In this document: one piece after another, positions 51,526 through 61,079 of the stretch
Position numbering within the stretch: the first letter of the stretch is position 1
How the letters are laid out: each line of letters begins with the position of its first letter
DNA from: Longimicrobiaceae bacterium
GTDB taxonomy: Bacteria; Gemmatimonadota; Gemmatimonadetes; Longimicrobiales; Longimicrobiaceae
Assembly: GCA_030146875.1 (NCBI GenBank)
Contig: JASLAX010000041.1
Coordinates: forward strand, 1-64,000
Direction: 5' to 3'
DNA: 64,000 nucleotides
Translations under genes and position numbers: made by a program
The notes under the pieces: model-generated
What the model was told of the DNA's origin: nothing
Database searches by the model: none
The model's input: the letters and a program-made list of their open reading frames with translations, nothing else

Positions 51526-52467
51526 ATGGGCGCGGGACACCACCACGGGCACGGGCACGGCCACCACCACGGGGCGGACGACGACCGCAACCGGCGCGGG
51601 CTGATCGTCACGCTGGTGCTGGCCTTCGCGTACATGATCGCCGAGGTGGTGGGCGGGATCGCGGCGAACTCGCTGGCGCTGCTGGCCGACGCGGGGCACA
51701 TGCTCTCCGACGTCGCGGCGCTGGCGCTCTCCCTGTTCGCCTTCTGGATCGCGCGCCGCCCGGCGACGCCGGAGCGCAGCTACGGGTGGAAGCGGACGGA
51801 GATCCTGGCCGCCCTGGTCAACGGCGCCACGCTGATCGCCATCGCGATCTTCATCTTCGTGGAGGCGTGGGAGCGCATCTCGGACCCGCCGAGCGTGCAG
51901 GGGCCGCTGGTGATGGGGATCGCCTTCGGCGGCCTGCTGGTGAACCTGGGCGGGATGTGGGCGCTGCACGGGGGCAAGGACGACAACCTGAACCTCCGCG
52001 GCGCCTGGCTGCACCTGCTCACCGACGCCCTGGGGAGCGTGGGCACCATCGTCGCCGGCCTGCTGGTGTGGTGGCTGGGCTGGCTCTGGGCGGACCCGGT
52101 GGTGTCCGTCGTCATCGCCCTGCTCGTGATCTGGTCGTCGTGGGCGCTGATCCGCGAGAGCGTGCAGGTGCTGCTGGAGGGCACCCCCGGCCACATCGAC
52201 CTGCTCGCCGTGCGCCAGGCCATGCTGGGCGTGCCCGGCGTGCGCGAGGTGCACGACCTGCACGTGTGGACCATCACCAGCGGGATGGAGGCGATGAGCG
52301 GCCACGTGGTGGTGGACGACGCCGCCGCGGACGCCCGCCCCCACGCCCGGGTGCTGGCGGAGCTCCACGGAGTCCTGCACGAGCGCTTCGGGCTGCACCA
52401 CATGACCATCCAGCTCGAGCCGCCCGGCTTCACGGACGGGCGCTGCCCCCCGGACGGCTGCTGGTAG
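51526..52467 (+). CDS. Cation diffusion facilitator (CzcD-like) metal exporter
   Basis: This 313-residue six-helix transporter exports Zn/Co/Cd-type ions using proton exchange. The N-terminal tail has eight histidines (HHHGHGHGHHH). The two metal-site helices carry HxxxD: LADAGHMLSDVAAL and HLLTDALGSVGTIV. The cytoplasmic C-terminal domain (VREVHDLHVWTITSGMEAMSGHVVV) is normal. ATG 51526 is directly preceded by GGAGG, an unusually short spacing, though the family start fits. Confidence 0.93.
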   Translation: MGAGHHHGHGHGHHHGADDDRNRRGLIVTLVLAFAYMIAEVVGGIAANSLALLADAGHMLSDVAALALSLFAFWIARRPATPERSYGWKRTEILAALVNGATLIAIAIFIFVEAWERISDPPSVQGPLVMGIAFGGLLVNLGGMWALHGGKDDNLNLRGAWLHLLTDALGSVGTIVAGLLVWWLGWLWADPVVSVVIALLVIWSSWALIRESVQVLLEGTPGHIDLLAVRQAMLGVPGVREVHDLHVWTITSGMEAMSGHVVVDDAAADARPHARVLAELHGVLHERFGLHHMTIQLEPPGFTDGRCPPDGCW

Positions 52468-52564
52468 CGGTCTCGACGCGGCGACGCGCGGCTTGCGCGC
52501 GCGCCTCCCGCCGCCGCACCTTCCCCGCGTTCCCCCGCGCCGCGTCTCCCCGCCGACCCGTGCC

Positions 52565-54345
52565 ATGACCCGCGCCACCCGACTGGTCCTCGCGACCCTC
52601 GCCGCCGCGTCCATGCTCGCCCCCGACCCCGCCGCCGCCCAGGGCACCCCCGCCGAGCGCGTTCGCCGCGCCGTGGCGGACGACTGGGAGACCCAGCTCC
52701 GCAACGACCCGCTCCTGGCCACCAGCGTGGGCGACCCGCGCTGGCGCGACCGCCTGCCGTCCGTGGGGCTGGCGGACCTGGCGCGGATGCAGGCCGAGCG
52801 GCGCGCGCTGGTGGCCCGCCTGCGCGCCATCCCCCGCGACTCGCTGGACGACGCCGACCGCATCGACCGGGACGTGCTGCTCCGCGAGCGCTCCGACGAG
52901 ATCGCGTACGTGGACCTGCTGGGGCACCTGATCCCCATCACCAACCGCGAGGGGTTCCACACCTACTTCCCCGACCTGCCGGACCGGGTGCCGCTGCGCA
53001 CGGTAAAGGACTACGAGGACTACACGGCGCGGCTGCGGGGCTTCCGCGCGTGGGCGGGGCAGTACGCGGAGGTGATGCGCGAGGGGATGCGGCGCGGGAT
53101 GGTGCTGCCCCGCGCTTCGGTGGAGGCGATCCCGCCCTCCATCCGCCCGCACGTCGTGGAGGACCCCACGAAGAGCCTGCTCTACGCGCCGTTCTCCCGC
53201 TTCCCCTCCTCCGTGCCCCCGGCGGAGCGGGCGCGGCTGGAGCGCGCGGGGCGCGAGGCCATCGCCTCCTCGGTCGTTCCGGGCTACCGCGACTTCCTGC
53301 GCTTCGTGGAGGGCGAGTACCTCCCCGCCGCGCGCGCGACCGTGGGCGCCTCCGCCCTTCCCGGCGGGGCCGAGTACTACGCGCAGCGGGTGCGCTCGTA
53401 CACCACGCTGGACGTGACGCCGGACGAGGTGCACCGCACCGGGCTGGCGGAGGTCGCGCGCATCCGCGCTGAGATGGACGCGGTGATCCGGTCCACGGGG
53501 TTCACGGGGACGTTCGCGGAGTTCGTGGCGATGCTGCGCAGCGAGCCGCGCTTCTACGCGGAGACGCCGGAGCGGCTGCTGGAGCGGACGTCGTACGTGC
53601 TCAAGCGGATGGACGGCGAGCTGCCCCGGCTCTTCGGCGGCTGCCGCGGACGCCGTACGGCATCAAGGTGATCCCCGACTACCTGGCGCCGCGGACCACC
53701 ACGGCGTACTACTTCCCGCCCACCGGCGACGGGCGCACGGCGGGGAACTACTACGTGAACGTGCACGACCTGCGCTCGCGTCCGCTCTACGAGGTCGAGG
53801 CGCTGTCGCTGCACGAGGCGGTGCCGGGGCACCACCTGCAGATCGCCCTGCAGCAGGAGATGGAGGAGATGCCGATGTTCCGCCGCTTCGGCGGGACCAC
53901 GGCGTTCGTGGAGGGATGGGCGCTCTACGCGGAGCGGCTGGGGAAGGAGGTGGGCTTCTACACCGACCCGTACAGCGACTTCGGGCGGCTGACGTACGAG
54001 GCGTGGCGCGCCTGCCGGCTGGTGGTGGACACGGGGATCCACGCCAAGGGGTGGACGCGCCAGCAGGCCATCGACTACATGGCCGCCAACACGGGGCTGT
54101 CGCTGCTGAACATCCAGAACGAGGTGGACCGGTACATCTCGTGGCCCGGGCAGGCGCTGGCGTACAAGACCGGCGAGCTGAAGATCCGCGACCTGCGCGC
54201 CTTCGCCGAGCGGGAGCTGGGGGCCCGCTTCGACGTGCGCGCCTTCCACGACGTGGTCCTGGGCTCCGGCGCCCTGCCCCTCACCGTGCTGGACGACAAC
54301 GTGCGCCGCTGGGTGGCGCGGGAGAAGGCGCGGCCGGCGACGTAA
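52565..54345 (+). pseudogene. DUF885-type metallopeptidase, broken by a frameshift
   Basis: Two abutting frames make one DUF885 protein. The first (52565-53671) has signal peptide LVLATLAAASMLAPDPAAAQ and the DUF885 N-terminal body up to MDGELPRLFG. The second continues GIKVIPDYLAPRTTTAYY and contains the zinc motif LHEAVPGHHLQ with GWALYAERLGKE. The shift occurs in TTCGGCGGCTG at 53633-53643: one missing C (expected GGCCGG) would restore the product. DUF885 members are secreted zinc peptidases. Either a real recent inactivation or a base-calling error in GC-rich sequence is possible. Confidence 0.88.
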
Positions 54346-54401
54346 GGCCCTCACCCGGCGGGCTCGGGCGGCGGGGGTGGGTTTCCTCGGCGCCGTCGGG
54401 G

Positions 54402-55976
54402 TCAGCGCCCGGGGTCGTGGTAGAAGCCCACCGTGCGCGAGGCCGACGTCCCCACGACGTCTCGCGCCGCGACCCAGATCTGCATGATTCCCCGCGGCAT
54501 CGACGAGACGTCGACGGTGGCGCGCCACGTCCCGTCCGGCGCCTGCGTCATCGGGCGGTCGTGGAACAGCCCCGTCACGTCCAGCGTCACCGCGGCCAGG
54601 GGCTCGTCCGCGTCCACCGTGGCGCGAACCGACAGCGTGTTCCCCACGGTGTCGGTGGCGAGCGGCGCCTGGATGACGATCAGCACCACCCGCCGCGAGG
54701 TGGCCGTGTAGGTGACCGGCGCGAGGGTGCCGTGGGAGGCGCGCACCTCCTGCGTGCCCACCTGGTCGCCGAGGGTCCACTCCGTCGCGGCGTCCAGCCC
54801 GCCGGCGGGCACCCGCGACACGGCGGGCGACACCGTGCCGCCGCCCGAGACGACCGTCCACGCGATCTCCGCGTCGCGCACCAGGTTCCCGTAGCCGTCC
54901 ACCGCTCGCGCCGTCAGCGGCTGCGCCAGCACCCGGCCGGGGCGCCCGGTCTGGTCGACCCCGCCGCTCCTCAGAAGCCGCGTGGCCGGGCCCGCGGTCG
55001 CGGCCGCCGCGAAGGTGCCGGTGGGACCTCCCGCCACGGAGAACCGCGCCGTCACCGGCCCCGCGCGCGAGTCCAGGATCCAGCGCGCCGCCACGCGCCC
55101 GTTCGCGTCGGTGGTCCCGGCGGCGGGAAAGACGCCGCCCACCGCCGCCCCGGGCGTGCTCCACGCCACGGCCACGCCGTGCACGGGCCGGCCGTCGGGG
55201 AGCGACACGACCAGGGCAAGCGAGTCCGCCAGCGCCGTACCCACCTGGCCGGTCTGGCCGTCGCCCTGGCGCGTGACCACCAGCGTTCCCGCGGGCGGAG
55301 ACAGCGCGGAGGCGGTGAACGCCAGCTCCGCGCCGGCGGCGGAGGCGCGCGCCGTCTGCGTCGCATCCACGCGAACCGCGGGCGTCCACTGCGTCTTCGC
55401 CACCCCGGCGGCGTCGGTCGTCGACGTGCCCGGCGACACCGACCCCCCGGGCTCCGCCGTCCACGCCACCGTCACGCCGGGAACGTCGTTGCCCAGGGCG
55501 TCGCGCACCCGCACGGCCAGCGAGTCGGAGCCGCCCAGCGGCACCGCCCGGTGCGCGGGCGACACCCGCTCCAGCGAGGCGGGAGCCCCCGGCGCGGCGG
55601 TCGCGCGGAGCGGGGCGGCCAGGAATCCGTTCGCGACGATGCGCGCCTCCGCCGTCTGGGGCCCGGCGACCGTCCCCAGGGTCCAGCGGTTGCGGGCCTC
55701 CCCCGCCGCGTCGGTCTCCACCACCGCGGCGAAGAACGCGCCCCCGCCCCCGGTGGACACGAAGGTGACGGGCACGCCCGCCACCGCGTCGCCGTCCTCG
55801 TCGGCCACGCGGACCACCACCTGCTCCCGCAGCTCGCCGGCCACGGTGCCGTTCTGGTCGTTGCCGGCGACGACGGCCACCGAAGCGGGGGGACCCACGC
55901 TCGGGCCCGACGCGTCCTGGCCGTCGCATGCGGCCAGGGCCGTGGCCAGGGCCACCAGCAGCGCTCGGATTCTCAC
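54402..55976 (-). CDS. Lipoprotein with tandem invasin-like Ig domains (I)
   Basis: This 524-residue exported protein starts with GTG, has lipobox ALAAC, and contains four to five Ig-like repeats of the Big_1 type. Each shows V(V)VRVxDxxGNxVxGVxVxWTxxxGGGxVxPxxxxTDAxGxAxxxWTLG (e.g. DEDGDAVAGVPVTF, DALGNDVPGVTVAW). The C-terminus TVDVSSMPRGIMQIWVAARDV looks like a separate beta domain. It is probably an outer-surface or periplasmic adhesin. It is related to the lipoprotein at 58204; the two flank the DUF4153 gene. Confidence 0.8.
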   Translation of the reverse strand: MRIRALLVALATALAACDGQDASGPSVGPPASVAVVAGNDQNGTVAGELREQVVVRVADEDGDAVAGVPVTFVSTGGGGAFFAAVVETDAAGEARNRWTLGTVAGPQTAEARIVANGFLAAPLRATAAPGAPASLERVSPAHRAVPLGGSDSLAVRVRDALGNDVPGVTVAWTAEPGGSVSPGTSTTDAAGVAKTQWTPAVRVDATQTARASAAGAELAFTASALSPPAGTLVVTRQGDGQTGQVGTALADSLALVVSLPDGRPVHGVAVAWSTPGAAVGGVFPAAGTTDANGRVAARWILDSRAGPVTARFSVAGGPTGTFAAAATAGPATRLLRSGGVDQTGRPGRVLAQPLTARAVDGYGNLVRDAEIAWTVVSGGGTVSPAVSRVPAGGLDAATEWTLGDQVGTQEVRASHGTLAPVTYTATSRRVVLIVIQAPLATDTVGNTLSVRATVDADEPLAAVTLDVTGLFHDRPMTQAPDGTWRATVDVSSMPRGIMQIWVAARDVVGTSASRTVGFYHDPGR

Positions 55977-56024
55977 CGGGCCTCCTCGGTACGAGCCGCC
56001 GTCGCCGGCGGGGGTTGGATCCGA

Positions 56025-56053
56025 ACGATGCAGCCGCCGGGGGTGCCGGTCAA
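56025..56053 (-). promoter_or_regulatory. Promoter of Ig-lipoprotein I
   Basis: Read on the minus strand: TTGACC, a 17-nt spacer and CATCGT. It lies 49 nt before the GTG. The intergenic region is shared with the divergent DUF4153 gene. Confidence 0.55.
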
Positions 56054-56114
56054 GGCGGCGAGAAGAGAGCGGCCGGGCCGCGTCGCCCGGGCCGGCGGCC
56101 CGCGCGCGGCTCGC

Positions 56115-56143
56115 TTGACACTCCCGGCGACGCTGCCCACGTT
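56115..56143 (+). promoter_or_regulatory. Possible promoter of the DUF4153 gene
   Basis: A perfect TTGACA is followed, after 17 nt, by CACGTT. The -10 box is poor, so this is weaker than the other promoters in the window. Confidence 0.45.
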
Positions 56144-56236
56144 CCCCGGCGTGGGGCCTCGCCGGCCTCCGCCCCTCGTCCTCGGCGCCGTCCGCATCCT
56201 CTCCCCCCGGCGGCCTCCCTCTTCCTCCCGGTCCTC

Positions 56237-58117
56237 ATGCGATTCCCCGCGGCACTGCGCGCCTACGCCGCCGATGCGCGCACCGCCTTCCGCCACGCGC
56301 CGGTGGAGGTCGCGCTGGGGGTGCTGCTCGCCCTCACCCTCTCCGTCCAGCTCCGCAACGCCTCGCCCGACACCTGGGAGGCGTGGATGCGGTTCGCGGC
56401 AGGGGCCTGGCTGGCGCTGCCGGTGGTCTTCGCCGCCAGCGCGCTGCGCTTCCGCGGCGCGGTCTCCACCCCCGCGCGGTGGGGGATCACGGCGGCGGCG
56501 CTGGCGCTGGCGTTCGGGTACTCCGCCGTGGTGATGGACCTGGAGAAGGAGGCGGAGGGATGGCGCCTGGTGCTGCTCGGCGCCCTCTCGCTCTCCCTGC
56601 TCCTGCTCGCCCCCGCGTTCCCCCGCGGCGGCGAGCGGAGGCGCGTCTGGGGGTTCGACGCCCGCGGGGTGATGCGGGTGATCGGCGTCCTGGTCTACGG
56701 CGCGCTGCTGTACGGGGCGCTGGCGGGCGCGGTGGCGGCGGTGGTGAACCTGTTCGACCTGGACCGGCCGGCGCACCTGTACGAGGACCTGGGCGCGTGG
56801 ATCTTCTACGCCCTGGTGCCCTGGATCGCCGTGGGCGGCCTGCCGCGCCTGGTGGAGGGAGAGGACGAGCTGCCGCCGCTGGGGCTGCTCGCCGGGCGGC
56901 TCCTCTACGTCCCGGTGCTGGTCCTGTACCTGGCCATCCTCTACGCCTACGTGGCCAAGGTGCTGGTCACGGGCGAGGTGCCGAAGAACCTGCTCTCGCC
57001 GCTGGTGATCGCGGCGGGGGGGCTGGGCTTCCTGGGTGGGCTGCTGCTGGACCCGGTCCACCGCGACGGCCGGGCCCCCGGGCTCGCGAAGCTGATCCGC
57101 GTCTTCCCCGCGCTGCTCCTTCCCCTGCTGCCGCTGGCGGGGTGGGCCATTCTGCAGCGCCTGGGGCAGTACGGGTGGACGGAGTTCCGCTACCTGCGCA
57201 TGGCGGCGGTGGCGGTCCTCGCCGTGCTCGCGGTGCTGGGCACCGTCCGCCTCGCGCGACGCAGGCCGCCGCTGCTGACGGCGGTGCTGCTGGCGATGGC
57301 CGTGACCGCGGCCCTCGCGGCGATCGGCCCGTGGAGCGCGACGGCGGTCTCGCGCGAGTCGCAGCTCGACCGGCTGCGGTCGGGGCTCCGGGCCGCCGGG
57401 CTCACCCCGGAGCAGGCGCGGACGCGCCTGAAGGGCGGGGCGGACACGCTGCGCGTGGACTCGGCCGCGTACTCTACCATCACCGGCAGCGCGCGCTACC
57501 TGTACCAGTCCCACGGCCCCGCCTCGCTCCGCCCGGTGCTGGGCGAGGTGCCGGACACGGTGAAGCACGGCTGGGACGTGGCGCGCGCGCTGCGGATCAT
57601 GCAGGCCTGCGCGCCGCAGGGGCAGCTCACGGTGGACGGCGCGCGCGACTGGAGGCCGGGGGTGCCGCTGCCCGTGGGCGGACGGCTCTACCAGGTGGGC
57701 GGCGCCGTGCACGAGGACGGTCCCGTCCCGCCGCCGCCCACGCGCGACCGGACGGGTCCTCCGGTCCCGACCACCTTCCTCCGCATCGACGGCGACAGTG
57801 CGACCGTCCGGCTCCCCGGCGGGGCGGGAGAAGCCGGCGTGGACCTGAGGCCGCTGCGTGCCTCGCTCCTCGCCGCCGCGCGCCGGACCTGCGACAGCCC
57901 GAACTTCGCCTCCGTGCACTTTGGCGGCGGCTCGGGCGTGTTCCCGCTGCGCGACGCGGCCGGGCGGGACGTGGGGAGGCTGGTGGTCACCGCGCTCCGC
58001 TTCCGCGAGGGGACTGACCGGCCGCCGCCCTGGCTGCGCGAGGAGAAGCGCGGCCGGTGGCGGCCGACGCGGCCGGGGATCTACTCGGTGGAGGCGATGC
58101 TGCTCGTCGCGCCGTAG
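56237..58117 (+). CDS. DUF4153-like multispanning membrane protein
   Basis: This 626-residue protein has about 11 transmembrane helices in its first ~410 residues (e.g. VALGVLLALTLSVQL, LLGALSLSLLLLAPAF, VIGVLVYGALLYGAL) and a soluble C-terminal part (about 410-626). The core EDLGAWIFYALVPWIAVGGLPRL, AKVLVTGEVPKNLLSPLVIAAG and YGWTEFRYLRMAAVAVLAV fits DUF4153. Function is unknown. It is flanked by two Ig-like lipoprotein genes on the other strand and is read towards the second one, with a hairpin in between. Confidence 0.8.
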   Translation: MRFPAALRAYAADARTAFRHAPVEVALGVLLALTLSVQLRNASPDTWEAWMRFAAGAWLALPVVFAASALRFRGAVSTPARWGITAAALALAFGYSAVVMDLEKEAEGWRLVLLGALSLSLLLLAPAFPRGGERRRVWGFDARGVMRVIGVLVYGALLYGALAGAVAAVVNLFDLDRPAHLYEDLGAWIFYALVPWIAVGGLPRLVEGEDELPPLGLLAGRLLYVPVLVLYLAILYAYVAKVLVTGEVPKNLLSPLVIAAGGLGFLGGLLLDPVHRDGRAPGLAKLIRVFPALLLPLLPLAGWAILQRLGQYGWTEFRYLRMAAVAVLAVLAVLGTVRLARRRPPLLTAVLLAMAVTAALAAIGPWSATAVSRESQLDRLRSGLRAAGLTPEQARTRLKGGADTLRVDSAAYSTITGSARYLYQSHGPASLRPVLGEVPDTVKHGWDVARALRIMQACAPQGQLTVDGARDWRPGVPLPVGGRLYQVGGAVHEDGPVPPPPTRDRTGPPVPTTFLRIDGDSATVRLPGGAGEAGVDLRPLRASLLAAARRTCDSPNFASVHFGGGSGVFPLRDAAGRDVGRLVVTALRFREGTDRPPPWLREEKRGRWRPTRPGIYSVEAMLLVAP

Positions 58118-58144
58118 AGCGGCGGTTGACGCGGAAAGCACGAG

Positions 58145-58169
58145 GGGGCGGGCCGCGGCGGCCCGCCCC
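58145..58169. terminator. Bidirectional terminator between convergent genes
   Basis: A 10-bp perfect stem GGGGCGGGCC/GGCCCGCCCC with a GCGGC loop lies between the DUF4153 gene and the convergent Ig-lipoprotein gene. TTCCGCTCG follows on the plus strand, with no long T-tract on either side. Confidence 0.6.
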
Positions 58170-58203
58170 TTCCGCTCGCGGCGGACGCCCGGACGGGGGG
58201 GCC

Positions 58204-59811
58204 TCAGGGATCGGGATCGGGGATGACCGTCACGGTGAAGGTGACCGACTGGTCCTGGAAGGTCGCCGTCGCGGTGTAGACGCCCGGTGCCGACAGGATG
58301 AGGTACGCCTCGCTGCAATGCGGTGGCGACCCGCCGATGATGGGAGGTGTCGTGTCCTCCAGGTGCGCCGCGCTATGCCAGCTCACCGGCGCCGAGAGCA
58401 CATACCCGCCAGAGTCCTCCACGCACGCGCTCATCAGGTTGGAGTAGACGAACTCCCCTCGGAGCGTGAGCACCTGGGCGTCGCCGCCACGCTTCACCAG
58501 CCGCAGCCTCTCGGTCGTAGTGGGGACCACCCGGACGTGGAAGAAGGTCCGCCGGTCCCCGATCTTCACGTACACGGGCGAGGACCCGTACTCCGACGAG
58601 AAGAACTCCGCCGTCACACGTCCATCCGGCTGTGTGAAGCGGCCGACGCGGTAAATATTGCCCACCCCGGTCACGAACCAAGCCGCCGGCGCACCCTGGA
58701 TCGGCCTCCCGTCGAGCAGCGTCAGCTTCGCCGTGAGCAGCAGCCACCGCTCGAGCTGCACGTTGGTGTTCTGCGGGAGGACCTCCTCGAGCCGGAAGTC
58801 GGTGCCGAGCGCCGCGGTGCCGGTGAAGCGCACGTTCATGGCGGGGCCCGCGCTGGCCACCAGCGCCTCCGCGCTGTCCACGCGCAGGCCCAGGGTCCAC
58901 CGCGTGCGCGCGATCCCGGCGGCGTCGGTGATGCTGCTCGCGGGCGTGGCGCTGCCGGCGCCTGCGGGGACCGACCAGGCCACCGCTACCCCGGCCACGG
59001 GGTTGCCGAACCGGTCCACCAGCCGGACCGCGACGGAGTCCGCCAGCGGCGCCCCCACGATCCCCTGGCGCGACGTGGCTCCCACCGGCTCCATGGCGGC
59101 GGGGGCGTCGGCGACCGCCGTGGCCGCCACGCGCAGCGAGGGCGCCGCCTCCCCACCCGTGGCCACCCGCACCTCCACCCGCTGGCTGTCGGCGGCCGAG
59201 GTCCCCAGCGTCCACCGCGTCCGCGCCATCCCCGCCGCGTCCGTGGTGGCCGCCGCCGCGTCCACCGCGCCCCCGCCGGCGGCGACCCGGAAGGCGAGCG
59301 CCACCCCCGCCAGGGGGTTGCCGAAGCGGTCCACCACCCGGACCGCCAGCGGCTCCGGCAGCGGCGCGCCCACGACCCCGCTCTGCGCCGCGCCCGCCAC
59401 CGCCCGCACCTCCGCCGGGGAGTCCGCCTGCGACGACGCGCGGAACGTCGCCTGCACAGCGGCGCGGCCGGCCAGGACGCGCACCTCCACGCGCTGGCTG
59501 TCGGCCACCGACGGCCCCAGCGTCCAGCGCACGCGCGCCAGCCCTCGCGCGTCCGTCGCCAGGTCCGCGCCGGCCAGCGAGCCGCCGCCGCGCGCCGTCC
59601 ACACCACCGGCCTTCCCGCCACGGGCCGGCCGGCCTCGTCGAGCGCCCTCACCACCAGCGGCGCGGCGAGCTCGCGGCCCACGGTGCCGCTCTGCCCGTC
59701 CCCGGACGCGGCCTCAGCGGCGGCGGGCGTGGTGAGCCGGGGGGCGGTGCCGTCGTCGCAGCCGGCGGAGAGCGCCAGCAGGAGCAGCGGGGCGAGCCGC
59801 GTCGTGCGCAT
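58204..59811 (-). CDS. Lipoprotein with tandem invasin-like Ig domains (II)
   Basis: This 535-residue exported protein has signal peptide LAPLLLLALSAGC with the lipobox cysteine. Three Ig-like Big_1 repeats are clear (about residues 25-330), each ending RTRWTLG or RVRWTLG, with DRFGNPLAGVALAF and DRFGNPVAGVAVAW. The C-terminal 200 residues differ (NTNVQLERWLLLTAKLTLL, VYVKIGDRRTFFHVRVVP). ATG 59811 is chosen because GGAGG is 5 nt upstream; an ATG at 59823 is possible. It is a relative of the lipoprotein at 54402, probably an old duplication. Confidence 0.8.
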   Translation of the reverse strand: MRTTRLAPLLLLALSAGCDDGTAPRLTTPAAAEAASGDGQSGTVGRELAAPLVVRALDEAGRPVAGRPVVWTARGGGSLAGADLATDARGLARVRWTLGPSVADSQRVEVRVLAGRAAVQATFRASSQADSPAEVRAVAGAAQSGVVGAPLPEPLAVRVVDRFGNPLAGVALAFRVAAGGGAVDAAAATTDAAGMARTRWTLGTSAADSQRVEVRVATGGEAAPSLRVAATAVADAPAAMEPVGATSRQGIVGAPLADSVAVRLVDRFGNPVAGVAVAWSVPAGAGSATPASSITDAAGIARTRWTLGLRVDSAEALVASAGPAMNVRFTGTAALGTDFRLEEVLPQNTNVQLERWLLLTAKLTLLDGRPIQGAPAAWFVTGVGNIYRVGRFTQPDGRVTAEFFSSEYGSSPVYVKIGDRRTFFHVRVVPTTTERLRLVKRGGDAQVLTLRGEFVYSNLMSACVEDSGGYVLSAPVSWHSAAHLEDTTPPIIGGSPPHCSEAYLILSAPGVYTATATFQDQSVTFTVTVIPDPDP

Positions 59812-59858
59812 GGGGGCCTCCATCTATCGGGACCGCGTGGCCTTCGAGGGCGATTCTA

Positions 59859-59887
59859 AGCGTACCGTGTCGCCCCTTAAAGGTCAA
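59859..59887 (-). promoter_or_regulatory. Promoter of Ig-lipoprotein II
   Basis: Minus strand: TTGACC, a 17-nt spacer and TACGCT, 48 nt before the ATG. Confidence 0.6.
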
Positions 59888-59957
59888 TCGTCTTGTCGTG
59901 CAGCCGGGGCCGCGCGCCGCGGCCCCGCCGGGCCGAAGGAGGCGGAGGGCCGGCCGC

Positions 59958-59987
59958 TTGACACTGCGCCCGCCCGACCGGCAGAAT
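59958..59987 (+). promoter_or_regulatory. Promoter of meaB-mutase
   Basis: TTGACA, an 18-nt spacer and CAGAAT. The meaB ATG lies only 6 nt beyond the -10 box, so the transcript is nearly leaderless or a different -10 is used. Confidence 0.5.
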
Positions 59988-59993
59988 TCCGCC

Positions 59994-61079
59994 ATGCAGA
60001 CCGACCTGGACACCTCGCGCGAGCAGGAGCTGCTCGCCCGCTTCCGCGCCGGCAAGCGCGTGGCGCTGGCGCGCGCCATCTCCATCGTGGAGGACGGCCG
60101 CCCCGGCTTCGAGGCGATCCTCCACGACCTGCACCCCCAGATGGGCCGCGCCCACCGGATCGGCCTCACCGGGCCGCCCGGGGCGGGGAAGTCGACGCTC
60201 ACGTCGAAGCTCGCCCTGGCGCTGCGCGAGCGGGACGAGCGGGTGGGGATCGTCGCCGTGGACCCGTCCTCCCCCTTCACCGGGGGGGCGCTGCTGGGCG
60301 ACCGCATCCGGATGAACAACGTCTCCACCGATCCCGGCGTCTTCATCCGCTCCATGGCCACCCGCGGCGCGCTGGGCGGCCTGGCGACGACCACCAAGGA
60401 GGTGGCGGACGTGATCGACGCCTTCGGCTTCGAGCGCGTGATCATGGAGACGGTGGGCGTGGGCCAGTCGGAGCTGGAGATCGCGGGCACCGCGGACACC
60501 ACCGTCGTGGTCCTGGTCCCCGAATCGGGAGACTCCATCCAGGCCATGAAGGCGGGGCTGATGGAGGTGGCGGACGTCTTCGTGATCAACAAGGCCGACC
60601 GCCCCGGCGCCGACCGGCTGGCGCAGGAGATCGAGGTGATGCTGCACATGCGCCTGGGAGAGGCGCAGCCCGCCGTGGCCGGCCACCACGGCGTGTCGCT
60701 CAGGACGGTCGGGCGCGCGGCGCGGGACCGGGCGCGCGAGGCGGCGGACGAGACGGGGACGTGGGCCATCCCCGTGCTGAAGGCCGTGGCCCAGACGGGG
60801 GAGGGGCTCGACGAGCTGCTCCGAACGCTGGACCGGCATCGGGTGTATCTGGAAGGGAGCGGCGAGCTGTCGCGCCGGCGCCGCCGGCGGCTGGCGGAGC
60901 GGGTGCGCGCCGTGGTGGAGCGGCGGTTGCAGCGCCTGGCGTGGCGGAGCGGGCCGGGGGAGGCCATCCTCGAAGCCTCGCTCCCTGCGCTGGAGACGGG
61001 GGCCGAGTCCCCGTATGCCGTGGCCGGGCGCATCGTGCAGGCACTCGGGGTGAACCCCCACCAGGGAATGGACCGATGA
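59994..61079 (+). CDS. meaB: Methylmalonyl-CoA mutase-associated GTPase MeaB
   Basis: MeaB is a G3E GTPase that loads and protects the cobalamin cofactor of methylmalonyl-CoA mutase. The P-loop is GPPGAGKS at residues 60-67. VAVDPSSPFTGGALLGDRIRM, the switch METVGVGQSE and NKADRPGADRL are family motifs. It is 361 residues, normal, with a Arg-rich C-terminal helix. It overlaps the mutase gene by 4 nt (ATGA), so GTPase and mutase are made together. Confidence 0.95.
   Translation: MQTDLDTSREQELLARFRAGKRVALARAISIVEDGRPGFEAILHDLHPQMGRAHRIGLTGPPGAGKSTLTSKLALALRERDERVGIVAVDPSSPFTGGALLGDRIRMNNVSTDPGVFIRSMATRGALGGLATTTKEVADVIDAFGFERVIMETVGVGQSELEIAGTADTTVVVLVPESGDSIQAMKAGLMEVADVFVINKADRPGADRLAQEIEVMLHMRLGEAQPAVAGHHGVSLRTVGRAARDRAREAADETGTWAIPVLKAVAQTGEGLDELLRTLDRHRVYLEGSGELSRRRRRRLAERVRAVVERRLQRLAWRSGPGEAILEASLPALETGAESPYAVAGRIVQALGVNPHQGMDR

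Noticed and set aside
53668..54345. A separate gene for the C-terminal DUF885 half
   Set aside because: It has no ribosome-binding site or signal peptide and continues the family alignment directly from the preceding frame.
58124..58131. TTGACG after the DUF4153 gene as a promoter
   Set aside because: No -10 box lies at the right spacing and the next downstream gene is on the other strand.
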